Source: Bombilactobacillus mellifer (GTDB lineage Bacteria > Bacillota > Bacilli > Lactobacillales > Lactobacillaceae). Taken from it: a stretch of 64,000 nucleotides of DNA. The position numbers and the translations under genes were made by a program. Each line of letters opens with the position of its first letter. Within the stretch, counting starts at the first letter, position 1. This document shows positions 26,632 through 35,110 of the stretch, piece after piece. The notes under the pieces are model-generated. The model was not told where the DNA came from. It searched no databases and saw only the letters and a program-made list of their open reading frames with translations. The stretch covers positions 1,085,839 to 1,149,838 of the forward strand of contig NZ_KQ034028.1 of assembly GCF_000970795.1 (NCBI RefSeq), written 5' to 3'.

Positions 26632-27350
26632 GAGACTTGAACATCAGAATCATCGAACTTGTAACCCACACCCCAAACAGTTTGGATTACTTGTGGTCCT
26701 ACTTTTTCTACTTTTTGACGCAATTTCTTAATATGGGCATCGACAGTGCGTTCATCACCAAAATAATCGTACCCCCAGACATGTTGCAAAAGCTGTTCCC
26801 GCGAAAAAACCTGTTTTGGTTTGGCGGCTAATGTTTTCAATAAATCAAATTCTTTAGGCGTCAAATCCGGAATGGCTCGATCTAATAAAAAGGCTTCACG
26901 AGTACTACTACTTAATTTAAATGTACTCGTTTGAACGTCAAATTCTTTATTTTGCGTTCCCGCTGAGGTATCCTTTTGACCGAGATTTTTTTCATGACGA
27001 TATAAGGCTTTAATTCGTGCAATTAAAGTAATGGGACTGAAGGGTTTGGTCACATATTCATCGGCATATTCTAAGCCCAAAACTTGATCGCTTTCCGAAT
27101 CACGAGCGGTCAACATAATAATAGGAACCGTTGGCGATGCCGTTCGAATTTCTTTAGCTACTTCCATCCCATCTTTGCCCGGTAAATTTAAATCTAAAGT
27201 AATCACATTCCAGGAAGCAGGATCTTGTTGAAACAATTCAATCGCTTCGTTGCCATCATAGGCAAAAGTTACCTCCCAGTTTTCTTTTTCAAAAAACATT
27301 GACATCATTTCAGAAACTGATTTATTGTCTTCAATCATTAATAATTTCAT
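26628..27350 (-). CDS. OmpR/PhoB-family response regulator
   Basis: A 240-residue regulator: receiver domain (1-120) with acidic residues in MIEDN, phospho-Asp in ITLDLNLPG, Thr in MLTARD and Lys in VTKPF, followed by a winged-helix DNA-binding domain (LTPKEFDLLKTLA, ERTVDAHIKKLRQKVE, VWGVGYKF). The receiver segment before the conserved Lys reads GLEYADEYVTKPF, one residue shorter than the usual GLELGADDY form. The linker of about 40 residues is longer than normal. It is coupled to the kinase by a four-base overlap and probably follows the HAD gene in one unit. Confidence 0.92.
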   Translation of the reverse strand: MKLLMIEDNKSVSEMMSMFFEKENWEVTFAYDGNEAIELFQQDPASWNVITLDLNLPGKDGMEVAKEIRTASPTVPIIMLTARDSESDQVLGLEYADEYVTKPFSPITLIARIKALYRHEKNLGQKDTSAGTQNKEFDVQTSTFKLSSSTREAFLLDRAIPDLTPKEFDLLKTLAAKPKQVFSREQLLQHVWGYDYFGDERTVDAHIKKLRQKVEKVGPQVIQTVWGVGYKFDDSDVQVS

Positions 27351-27403
27351 CTTTATTCCCCATTATGATTAGAATTATTTGTTCAATACCCCCAACTTAT
27401 CCA

Positions 27404-28225
27404 CTAGTCTAAAACAAATTTTTTAATCACTTCCGCTACTGCATCGTGATTGTAATCATTATTAGTTACATAGTTAGCGACATCCTTGACCTCCGGTACC
27501 GCATTTTTCACTGCAACCCCCAAACCAGCTACTTTCAACATTTCAATATCATTAAAGCTATCACCAATGGCAATGGTTTCCTCCGGCTTAATGTGTAAAT
27601 GTTGCAACAATTGTAATAAACCTTGGCCCTTATTGATACCAAGCGGGTTAAATTCCATATAGCGATTAGAAGAATACGTGACTGTTAATTGCGCTAGCAA
27701 ATCACTCGGAATTTGAGAGCGGACATCATCTAATTCGGCACGATCTTTATTCATATACAGAATTTTTTCCATAGGTTGATCTTGCAGGAGACTAATCGAC
27801 GGCTGGGCTAAAGTATGATATTGAAAGCCTAATCGGCTTAAATAGTCGTTTTCGTCAGCATTCATATTATAAACAAAAACATCCCGTAACGTATAAACAT
27901 GCATTGCTAAATGATTGCGTATTCCTATCTCAAACAGCGTATTAATGGTATCGTAATTCATCAATACTTGTTGAATAACTTGTTCCTGGTAATTTTCGGT
28001 CACAACACTACCATTAAATGAAATCACATACTCGTTTTGAGCATTCAATAAATTCAATTCCCGTAAAGTCCGTCGAATTAAAGTAAAGCCCCGTCCAGTA
28101 CATGGAACAAAAATCACTCCTTGCTTTCGCGCTTGTAGAATTGCTTGACAAGTCTTAGCATCTACGTGTTTTTGATCATTTAACAAAGTTTCATCCAAAT
28201 CACTAGCAATTAATTTATACTTCAT
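27404..28225 (-). CDS. Cof-type HAD-superfamily phosphatase
   Basis: A 273-residue HAD hydrolase of subclass IIB. Motif I is DLDETLLN, the Thr motif lies in CTGRGFT, and motifs III and IV are KGQG...GDSFNDIEML. The cap domain lies between. Proteins of this type remove phosphate from sugar phosphates, flavin or pyridoxal phosphate; the substrate here is unknown. ATG at 28225 follows GAGGAG at good spacing; a TTG one codon earlier was not used. It is 53 bases upstream of the response regulator with no terminator between, so they may be co-transcribed. Confidence 0.87.
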   Translation of the reverse strand: MKYKLIASDLDETLLNDQKHVDAKTCQAILQARKQGVIFVPCTGRGFTLIRRTLRELNLLNAQNEYVISFNGSVVTENYQEQVIQQVLMNYDTINTLFEIGIRNHLAMHVYTLRDVFVYNMNADENDYLSRLGFQYHTLAQPSISLLQDQPMEKILYMNKDRAELDDVRSQIPSDLLAQLTVTYSSNRYMEFNPLGINKGQGLLQLLQHLHIKPEETIAIGDSFNDIEMLKVAGLGVAVKNAVPEVKDVANYVTNNDYNHDAVAEVIKKFVLD

Positions 28226-28439
28226 CAAATAACTCCTCTAACATACTTAAAATTAATAATTTTACTCTACCATTAATTAGCGTTAAAATTAAATAATTTC
28301 TTGGGAGTCATCCAAAATATGAACCCGATTTTTCAATTTTCAGAATTTCTTAATTGCTAGGGAACTTTCTTCCACAGCCAACACCCTCAATGCTTGATAA
28401 TCCGGTATAATCTAAATAAAAAGAAAAGGAAGTTATCTG

Positions 28440-28913
28440 ATGCCGAAACAAAATGTTCTTTACCTTGCATGTTCTTGGTTTTCACCAGAAGAAAAACAAC
28501 ATTTACAACAAGCCCAACAACAACTAGCCCAAAATCCTACAGTAGATTGGGATAATTCTTTTCGACCTTTAGAACATCAATTTGGTGATTATGATGTCAG
28601 TCATAATCCCGCCGCCTTAGCAGATCCGCTCTGGCAAATGGGAACTTTTCGCAATGATTTAACGGGAATTGATAAAGCTGATCTCGTTTGCGGTTTATTT
28701 GTACCAGAAAAACCTGATACTGGGATGGCCTTTGAATTTGGCTATGCTTACGCTTGCCATAAACCTATTTTTGCAGTCATTCCGGATAATTCCACCGTCC
28801 CTATTAACGTCATGCTAGTTCCGAGCGTTACGCAATATATTCGTTTAAGTGATGCAGCTACTTTTGATTTTAACAATTATGATTTCGACTTATTCTCTGT
28901 AAGTACTTTTTAA
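28440..28913 (+). CDS. Nucleoside 2-deoxyribosyltransferase
   Basis: A 157-residue soluble enzyme swapping bases between deoxynucleosides, a salvage route typical of lactobacilli. The N-terminal strand is VLYLACSWF, a DWDNSFRP loop follows, the nucleophilic Glu is expected in DTGMAFEFGYAYA, and the C-terminus ends in aromatic residues as in known enzymes. AAGGAAG precedes the ATG. It is a single gene ended by a strong hairpin shared with the convergent small membrane ORF. Confidence 0.9.
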   Translation: MPKQNVLYLACSWFSPEEKQHLQQAQQQLAQNPTVDWDNSFRPLEHQFGDYDVSHNPAALADPLWQMGTFRNDLTGIDKADLVCGLFVPEKPDTGMAFEFGYAYACHKPIFAVIPDNSTVPINVMLVPSVTQYIRLSDAATFDFNNYDFDLFSVSTF

Positions 28914-28941
28914 AAATGCGCCCTTTATAAGGGCGCATTTT
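28913..28941. terminator. Bidirectional terminator
   Basis: Eleven-base perfect stem AAAATGCGCCC/GGGCGCATTTT with T/A flanks. It overlaps the stop of the small minus-strand ORF. Confidence 0.85.
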
Positions 28942-29135
28942 TAATACTTCAGGATTATCACCGCTAATACTAAAACCAGCAAACCGATTAAAAAATTAAA
29001 TCCATTGACCAAATGCAAGAAGTGCCGAATGGGGGTCTGCAAAGTTGCATGTATTTGATGCCTTCTTCTCCAAGCATCATAAAATTGTAAACAAACTACC
29101 CCCAGTAAAAAGACTACAATCAGGCCGCGAATGAT
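28941..29135 (-). CDS. Small two-helix membrane protein with a non-AUG start (64 codons)
   Basis: No ATG, GTG or TTG begins this frame, yet AAGGGAG (29149-29143) stands 7 bases before ATC at 29135 and 10 before ATT at 29132, and a TGA just upstream fixes the limit. The translation is clearly protein-like: a hydrophobic helix GLIVVFLLGVVCLQF, a basic DAWRRRHQIH loop, and a second helix FLIGLLVLVLAVIILKY. It begins 38 bases after the NlpC/P60 gene and ends in a terminator, as the last gene of a two-gene unit. I do not recognise the family. AUU or AUC initiation is rare; a sequencing error or decay is possible. Confidence 0.55.
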   Translation of the reverse strand: MIRGLIVVFLLGVVCLQFYDAWRRRHQIHATLQTPIRHFLHLVNGFNFLIGLLVLVLAVIILKY

Positions 29136-29173
29136 GTTTCAACTCCCTTAATCACAATTTACCAAGTTTTAAT

Positions 29174-29800
29174 TTATATTATCCGACGCGCAAAATTAGG
29201 CTGGTACGCAGTCATTGCTGTTAAAGTAACCGTCTGTCCCGGTTGTGGAGCGTGAATAAAGTAACCAGAACCAGAATAAATCCCGACATGTGTAGCTTGT
29301 CCTGGTGTTCCCCAAAAGACTAGATCACCTGGCAATAATTTATTTAAAGCGACCTCGGTGCCACAAGTACTTTGGGCTTGCGAAGTGCGGGGCAGTAATA
29401 AACCTACCTGAGCTGCACTATATTGCACTAATCCGGAACAATCAAAACCGCTAGGGGTATTCCCACCCCAAACATACATGGTACCTATAAATTGACTGGC
29501 CTTTTGGACTAGCTGTTGCCCTTGTCCCTGCTGTGAGGTCGGTAGCGGTTCCACTGGTGCAGGTATTGTTGGTGAAACAGTCTTTGCAGCTGTTTGAGCA
29601 GCAGTTTGTTTGATAATATCATCATACGGTTGCTTATTAACATTTATTTCTGATTGTACCCGATCTTCCAAGGGTATATCATGCACTACTACAATAGCCT
29701 GCGGTTGCTGCAGTGGAGCCGCTTGTACCAGCAGTGGATTGCTCGTTAACATGAAACTACCTAATATACATAACGGTAACCACCGATTTGCAGTAAGCAA
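29174..29800 (-). CDS. Secreted NlpC/P60 peptidoglycan hydrolase
   Basis: A 208-residue exported cysteine peptidase. A signal peptide (about residues 1-28, ending near VQAAP) is followed by a Pro/Thr/Gln-rich linker and the NlpC/P60 domain (about 95-208). The catalytic Cys is in GFDCSGLVQY, the His in ATHVGIY, and the third polar residue in YFIHAPQ. Such enzymes cut the D-Glu-DAP bond of stem peptides, consistent with the DAP pathway here. The start is TTG at 29800 behind AGGGGGAAGG. There is no LysM or SH3 domain. Confidence 0.88.
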   Translation of the reverse strand: MLTANRWLPLCILGSFMLTSNPLLVQAAPLQQPQAIVVVHDIPLEDRVQSEINVNKQPYDDIIKQTAAQTAAKTVSPTIPAPVEPLPTSQQGQGQQLVQKASQFIGTMYVWGGNTPSGFDCSGLVQYSAAQVGLLLPRTSQAQSTCGTEVALNKLLPGDLVFWGTPGQATHVGIYSGSGYFIHAPQPGQTVTLTAMTAYQPNFARRII

Positions 29801-29910
29801 TTACCTTCCCCCTTTTTGAACTACCACACTTAATAATTCTATCATATTTTATAAAAAAAAGTTGAAATAACTTCGGCATACCCAATATGCAAGAGGCAAT
29901 AGCTTATTGG

Positions 29911-29939
29911 TTGTATTTCACTTGTGAATGTTATACAAT
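29911..29939 (+). promoter_or_regulatory. Promoter of the AEC carrier/dehydrogenase pair
   Basis: TTGTAT (29911-29916), 17-base spacer, TACAAT (29934-29939). Confidence 0.5.
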
Positions 29940-29986
29940 TCACTAATGTAAGTTACCAATTCAAATTTGATAAAAGGAGTTTACTG

Positions 29987-31045
29987 ATGGATATTAGTCA
30001 AGCGTTATTCAAAACCTTCACGGATATGAACATTATTAGCTCTATTACTTCCACACTGTTTATTATTTTATTGGGTTTTTTTCTACGGAAAAAGAACATT
30101 TTTAGTGATCAATTTGGTAAAATGATGACGAAGATTGTTTTGTCAGTATCTTTGCCTGCATTGGCGTTTAATTCGTTTATGGCGCCAATTGATGATCAAA
30201 CTTTAAAGCATGGTTTGGCAGTGCTGATTTTTGGTATTTTAATTTATATTATTTTAATTTTTGTTAGCAAGTTATTTTACTTAGGTTATGATCATGATCG
30301 ACAAACAGTCTTAAGTGTGCTGACTACCTTTGGTTCGACCACCTTTTTCGGAATGCCGATAGTGGCTGCTATCTATGGTCCCAAAGGTACGATGTACGCA
30401 TCTATTTTTAATATTGGTTATCGTATTTTTCTTTACTCTTACGCTTACATCGTAATGAGTGGTTTAAAAATGACGAAAAAGAACATCCGGCAAATGTTTT
30501 TAAACCCAGTAGTCCTAGCCACCTTTTTGGGATTGATTTTATGGATTATTCAACCGTACATGCCAACTTTAACGGGACTTAATCCTGAAACTCACAAGGC
30601 AGTTACCGTGGCTTTTTACCGCATCGACGTCACGGCTCCATGGTTGTTTAAACCATTGACTTATTTAGCTAGCTTATCATCACCACTCGCCTGGCTTGCT
30701 ATTGGCTCTACTCTAGGAGAAATCAGCTTTAAATCGGCTGCCAAGAACAAAACTTCATGGTACTACACGGCTATTAAAACCATTGTTGTACCGGCAATTA
30801 ATTTAGCCCTGTTATTTGTCTTAACAGTCACTAAAATTCTGCCAGTTAGTCAAGTAGCTATGGCAACCATTTTAATTATGATGGCCACTCCAACAGCAGC
30901 GGTGGCAGCTTCTTATGCTATTGGTTTTGATCGTGAAGCTGTGCTGACTTCGAATGCTTCCTTTATTTCCACAATTGGTGCCGTGATCATGGTTCCTATT
31001 TGGATCGTCATTATTTCTTTAATTGGTAGTGCCGGTATTTTTTAA
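29987..31045 (+). CDS. AEC-family transporter (malate/2-hydroxyacid carrier-like)
   Basis: A 352-residue protein with about ten helices of the auxin efflux carrier family, whose lactic-acid-bacterial members include malate permeases. It has the family GFFLRKKNIFSDQFGKMMTKIVLSVSLPALAF-type N-terminus (read in two parts), the FGSTTFFGMPIV turn and the MATPTAAVAASYA segment near the end. An upstream ATG at 29924 lies inside the promoter; ATG at 29987 follows AAAAGGAG and is preferred. The D-2-hydroxyacid dehydrogenase follows after 31 bases, so a hydroxy- or oxo-acid substrate is likely. Confidence 0.85.
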   Translation: MDISQALFKTFTDMNIISSITSTLFIILLGFFLRKKNIFSDQFGKMMTKIVLSVSLPALAFNSFMAPIDDQTLKHGLAVLIFGILIYIILIFVSKLFYLGYDHDRQTVLSVLTTFGSTTFFGMPIVAAIYGPKGTMYASIFNIGYRIFLYSYAYIVMSGLKMTKKNIRQMFLNPVVLATFLGLILWIIQPYMPTLTGLNPETHKAVTVAFYRIDVTAPWLFKPLTYLASLSSPLAWLAIGSTLGEISFKSAAKNKTSWYYTAIKTIVVPAINLALLFVLTVTKILPVSQVAMATILIMMATPTAAVAASYAIGFDREAVLTSNASFISTIGAVIMVPIWIVIISLIGSAGIF

Positions 31046-31076
31046 ACTAAAATATTTCTCGAAAGAAGGAGTTTGA

Positions 31077-32081
31077 ATGACTTTTAAAATTGCTGTCTAT
31101 GGTGTCAGAGATAACGAAGTTGATTATTTTAAGAAACTCAATCAATACCAGTATGAATTAAAATTGTTACCGGAATTGTTAACACACGACAATATTGACA
31201 CGGCCCAAGGCATGGACGCAGTTTTATTGCGCGCTAATTGTGTTGCAGATGCTCAAAATCTTCAAAAACTGCACGATTGGCAAATTAAATATGTCTTTAC
31301 ACGGACGGTGGGTTTTAATCATATTGACTTACAAGCCGCCCAAGATAACGGTCAAATTGTCGCACGAGTCCCTAGCTATTCTCCGCATGCGGTTTCCGAC
31401 TTAGCTTTCACATTAGGCTTAACACTGCAACAACGGCGAGTAAGTTGGGCGACTCATGCCAGTCATCAAAAGAATTTTATAGTTCAACCTAGCGAGTTTA
31501 CTCGCGAAATTCATGACTTAAAAGTCGGAATTATCGGAACCGGAAGAATTGGATTAACTGAAGCTCAAAATTATCATGCTTTAGGTACAAAAGTTATCGG
31601 TTATGATGTGTTCCAATCTGAAGCTGCCAAAAAAATTGTGGATTTTAAATCCCAAGAAGAAGTTTTCCAAACCGCCGACATTGTCTCGCTGCATGTGCCT
31701 TATTTCCCTGGTAAAAATGATCGTTTTGTTAATGCAGATTTAATTAATTTGATGAAACCCCAAGCAGTTTTAGTCAATACGGCCCGGGCAGAAATTGTCG
31801 ATATTTCGGCAGTTGTTGCGGCGCTTCAAAATGACCGTTTGAGTGGTTTTGCCACAGATGTTTTAGATCATGAAGCTGATTATTTTGGCAAAAAGGTAGA
31901 TCAGATTAAAGATTTAAATTTACAAGCACTGATCGACTTATATCCACGCGTTTTAATTACCCCGCACTTAGGTTCTTATACTGAAGAAGCGCTGGTGGAT
32001 ATGATTAAGATTAGCTTTGATAATTTTCACGAAGTTCTCGCTACTGGCACCTGTGATAATTTAGTACAGCCTGATAAATAG
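31077..32081 (+). CDS. D-2-hydroxyacid dehydrogenase (D-lactate dehydrogenase type)
   Basis: A 334-residue NAD-dependent enzyme reducing 2-oxo acids to D-2-hydroxy acids. NAD motif GIIGTGRIG is near residue 152, and the catalytic Arg, Glu and His are in NTARAEIVD, LDHEADYFG and TPHLGSYTEE. Length and the DVLDHE segment match the D-LDH/D-hydroxyisocaproate group of lactobacilli. The Phe/Tyr choices that decide between lactate and longer oxo acids cannot be judged by eye. It is paired with an AEC carrier, so it may serve a special acid rather than be the main fermentative enzyme. Confidence 0.88.
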   Translation: MTFKIAVYGVRDNEVDYFKKLNQYQYELKLLPELLTHDNIDTAQGMDAVLLRANCVADAQNLQKLHDWQIKYVFTRTVGFNHIDLQAAQDNGQIVARVPSYSPHAVSDLAFTLGLTLQQRRVSWATHASHQKNFIVQPSEFTREIHDLKVGIIGTGRIGLTEAQNYHALGTKVIGYDVFQSEAAKKIVDFKSQEEVFQTADIVSLHVPYFPGKNDRFVNADLINLMKPQAVLVNTARAEIVDISAVVAALQNDRLSGFATDVLDHEADYFGKKVDQIKDLNLQALIDLYPRVLITPHLGSYTEEALVDMIKISFDNFHEVLATGTCDNLVQPDK

Positions 32082-32106
32082 ATATATATTTAAAGCTAAC
32101 AATATT

Positions 32107-32146
32107 AACCCCCGAAATTGAGATAATTTCGGGGGTTAGTTATTTT
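32107..32146 (+). terminator. Terminator after the dehydrogenase gene
   Basis: Perfect stem AACCCCCGAAAT/ATTTCGGGGGTT followed by AGTTATTTTTT. Confidence 0.88.
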
Positions 32147-32501
32147 TTAAAATTGACTTTTTGTGCACATCACTAAAAAAGCGTGTCTCAATGCCAAGGT
32201 CTTTAATTGATAAATTTTCAGAAACAAGTTTGCAATCCCTATCCTGATTTAAAGCAGTAATATTTTCTCCTGGTACTCTGCGCTTCTTATAATCAGACTA
32301 AAGTCCACATTGGCTTTGCCCCCAGAGTATCTACAGATTGTTTAAATTAGTAAATTATCGGTAAATCCCAATCCTTCATCGCGGTATCGTTTCTCAATTA
32401 ATGGTAATCTACTCTTAGATAGAACTTTTTAGGAATTGATGAAATTGATAAAAATTAAATATGAAACCTTACTCAACAGGTATACGTAAAGGAAAATTAT
32501 C
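32147..32501. other. Intergenic stretch with no gene seen
   Basis: About 350 bases. One long-range inverted repeat (TACTCTG near 32272 with CAGAGTA near 32326) could form a structured leader, and TATAAT occurs at about 32289 without a matching -35. No ORF with a ribosome site was found in either direction. Confidence 0.4.
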
Positions 32502-33242
32502 ATGGCAAATAATTTATCTAATTCAGATCAATTATCTGGGAAAAAATGGCTAATCATTTTATTGTCTAACTTACTAGCTTATGGCTGCCTGGTTCTGCCT
32601 GGTGGGTTGCTACCAGAATCCTTAATTTTTAACGGCCGGCATCCTAGTTTTCTAGCGGCCGGCTTTCAGATCCTTATTGTCACAGTATTTTTACTAGTTC
32701 AAATAAGCGGATTACAAATTGCTGTTGGATCCAACTGGCGGCACTTATTTCATTGGCCGCCTGCTCGAGAATGGCTTTGGCTTGTAGCTTTTTTCCTTTT
32801 AACGTACTTGGTTTCTGTTTTATCGGGAAGCCTGTCGCAAAAACTATTCGGTGCAGTTTCTGGCAATACCGCCGCTGAAATCACTTTGAGAACCCCTCAT
32901 GTCTGGCTCATTTTTCTTTATCAACGTTTTAGTAGCGCGATCCAAATATTAGGTGAAGAATTTTTAGCCATCATGCCCTTACTCGCTATGAATCAATTAG
33001 CACAGTCTTTAAGCTGGAAGCATCCCTTGTTCTGGAGCAATCTTACCTCTGCAGTTATCTTTGCATTACTCCATTTATCCACTTATGACTATAATTTAGG
33101 CTATGTGCTTTTGGGATTAGCTTTTACCCGGTTAGTTTTAAACTGGGCTTTTATCAAAACTCGCAATCTCTGGGTGAGTTTTGGCGTTCATTTTTTATTT
33201 GATACATTCGCGTTCCTGATTTTATTATTAGTCGCCAAATAA
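32502..33242 (+). CDS. CPBP-family (Abi/CAAX-like) membrane protein, atypical first motif
   Basis: A 246-residue protein with about seven membrane helices. The CPBP region (about residues 145-240) has motif 1 as GEEFLAIMPL, motif 2 as FALLHLSTYDY and motif 3 as HFLFDTF. Family proteases use Glu-Glu-x3-Arg in motif 1; here the Arg position is not Arg, so activity is doubtful. Known members process prenylated proteins or protect against self-made bacteriocins. No bacteriocin gene was recognised nearby. ATG at 32502 follows AAAGGAAA. Confidence 0.78.
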   Translation: MANNLSNSDQLSGKKWLIILLSNLLAYGCLVLPGGLLPESLIFNGRHPSFLAAGFQILIVTVFLLVQISGLQIAVGSNWRHLFHWPPAREWLWLVAFFLLTYLVSVLSGSLSQKLFGAVSGNTAAEITLRTPHVWLIFLYQRFSSAIQILGEEFLAIMPLLAMNQLAQSLSWKHPLFWSNLTSAVIFALLHLSTYDYNLGYVLLGLAFTRLVLNWAFIKTRNLWVSFGVHFLFDTFAFLILLLVAK

Positions 33243-33529
33243 CTTTCACAACTTTTTTTGCCAAACATTAGTAGATATTTGCTCGTTATAATTTTGAAAA
33301 GTGTCTTAGCAGCTACAGCGCTATTCTGGTATTTTTCAAGACCATTAGTTTGGGCAGTTTAATAATTGGAATTGACATTTTAGTTATAAAATTAGACTGC
33401 TACAAGTAAGGACCTACCAATTGAAAAGACTAACAGCATATAAAACACAGCTATTAGTCCTCAAGCAAACTTATTAGGTCATTTCGATTTAAAAAGATAG
33501 CTTATTATTTAGCCAGCTCTTTATAAAAT

Positions 33530-34582
33530 TTACAAGACAATTAATTCTCGCTTAGCGTTCGTTAAAAAGTGGACTTGACCGGAAGTATCCAAATATAAAT
33601 CGTCTTCAATGCGCACTCCACCATGATTAGGTAAATAAATTCCCGGTTCAATGGTAAAAGTCATCTGGGCAGGTAGAGTTTCAATACTTTGGGCATTCAT
33701 CGTGGGATATTCATGGCATTCACGACCCACACTATGACCCGTTCCATGCATAAACTCAGGTCCAAAACCACGTTTTGCGATGTAGTCATGGGCAAACTTA
33801 TCAATCTCTGCTAAGGGCTGGTTTAAATGCAGTTGCTTAATGATCGCTGTTTGGGCTTCTAAGACAATTTGATAAATTTGCTGTAATTGTGGATCCACGC
33901 TGCCTAATGCTACTGTTCGTGTAATATCTGAATCATAACCCTGATAAACAAATCCATAATCCAAAACTACCAATTCATGAGCTGCCAGCACTTTATTTGT
34001 AGCCGTGGCATGGGGCATGGCCGAATGCACGCCCGAAGCTACAATGGTTGGAAAAGAAGTCGCTGTAGCCCCTAATTTTTTGCCATAGTGTTCCATTTCC
34101 GTTGCGATCGCTAGTTCTGTCTGCCCCGGCTGCAAATACTTTAAGATATGATCAAAAACTTGATCGGCAATTTGCGCTGCTGCCTGAACCTTGGCAATTT
34201 CCGCTGGCGTTTTGACCATTCGAATTTTTTCCACTAGATTACTCGAATCTACAACCGACCAAGATTGGTGTTCTAACTGGCGAAAGGTCGTTACGTTTAA
34301 GAAATCCGGTTCAATCATTAATTTGTGTACCGCACAGCTTTTTAAAAAATCAGCTAAAGGATGCTCTTTCATATCCACAATCTGAAACTGTGGTGCCAAA
34401 GCTTGAATTTGTGCAAAAAAACGGCCATCAGTATACAAATATTGCTCGTTTAAAGTGATAATCATTAATCCTTCATAATCCGCAAAATCTAATAAATAAC
34501 TTAAATTGGCCGGACGACTAATTAAAAGCGTATCTACTGCTACAGCCCGCATTTCTTGGCGAATTTTATCTAAACTATTCAT
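33530..34582 (-). CDS. Xaa-Pro peptidase (M24 family)
   Basis: A 350-residue cytoplasmic metallopeptidase with pita-bread fold. Metal ligands are visible in order: LDYGFVYQG (Asp), SDITRTV (Asp), HGTGHSVG (His), IEPGIYL (Glu) and VRIEDDL (Glu). It is of the aminopeptidase P/prolidase-like PepP-PepQ group and acts on peptides containing Pro, complementing PepX. Whether it cuts dipeptides or longer peptides cannot be decided by eye. It is divergent from ssrA; a palindrome lies in the shared promoter region (34626-34643). Confidence 0.9.
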   Translation of the reverse strand: MNSLDKIRQEMRAVAVDTLLISRPANLSYLLDFADYEGLMIITLNEQYLYTDGRFFAQIQALAPQFQIVDMKEHPLADFLKSCAVHKLMIEPDFLNVTTFRQLEHQSWSVVDSSNLVEKIRMVKTPAEIAKVQAAAQIADQVFDHILKYLQPGQTELAIATEMEHYGKKLGATATSFPTIVASGVHSAMPHATATNKVLAAHELVVLDYGFVYQGYDSDITRTVALGSVDPQLQQIYQIVLEAQTAIIKQLHLNQPLAEIDKFAHDYIAKRGFGPEFMHGTGHSVGRECHEYPTMNAQSIETLPAQMTFTIEPGIYLPNHGGVRIEDDLYLDTSGQVHFLTNAKRELIVL

Positions 34583-34636
34583 GACTTACCTCCCGCGTTA
34601 TGGTTTTAGCGTTAGTATACCCTATAATTCAATTGA

Positions 34637-34665
34637 TTGAATTATCAATTTATCAATGTTATAAT
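34637..34665 (+). promoter_or_regulatory. Promoter of ssrA
   Basis: TTGAAT (34637-34642), 17-base spacer, perfect TATAAT (34660-34665). The start is expected a few bases before the mature 5' end, which RNase P would trim. Confidence 0.75.
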
Positions 34666-34678
34666 AATCGAGCTTAAC

Positions 34679-35044
34679 GGGGATGTTATGGATTCGACAT
34701 ATGTAGTTGAGCATCGGTTGCATTTCGTAGGTTACGACTACGTAAAAACGTTACAGTTAAATTATAACTGCAAAAAATAATAACAACTCTTACGCTTTAG
34801 CTGCTTAATCACAGTCTAGGCGTGATCCACTTAATTTTGTCCAAGGATTAAGTTTGGGTCTCAAATAATTGGACTACGTTTGACTATGCCGCCTGAGTAG
34901 TTAAAAAGAGATTATCCAGGCTAGTCGCTAAGATTAGCCACGTTGTACGGCGTACTGGGCGATAAACTTTAAATGGTGCAACTATGAATGTAGATACTGG
35001 TGTGGCAGTATGTATGGACAGGAGTTCGATTCTCCTCATCTCCA
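34679..35044 (+). ncRNA. ssrA: Transfer-messenger RNA (tmRNA)
   Basis: The 5' end GGGGATGTTATGGATTCGAC and 3' tRNA-like end GGAGTTCGATTCTCCTCATCTCC are diagnostic. GGGGATG (34679-34685) pairs with CATCTCC (35037-35043). The tag reading frame runs from GCA at 34770 to TAA at 34806-34808 and encodes AKNNNNSYALAA. Pseudoknot-forming stretches follow. It rescues stalled ribosomes with SmpB, encoded at 56799-57272; RNase R, at 57315-59609, degrades the faulty mRNA. Confidence 0.97.
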
Positions 35045-35070
35045 TTTGTGTTATTTCATCGGTTATATTG

Positions 35071-35110
35071 AAAGCCTCAATCCGAAAGCTGGTTGGAGGC
35101 TTTTTATTTT
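35071..35110 (+). terminator. Terminator of ssrA
   Basis: Stem AAAGCCTC/GAGGCTTT with further pairing inside (AATCC/GGTT), followed by TTATTTT. Confidence 0.82.
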
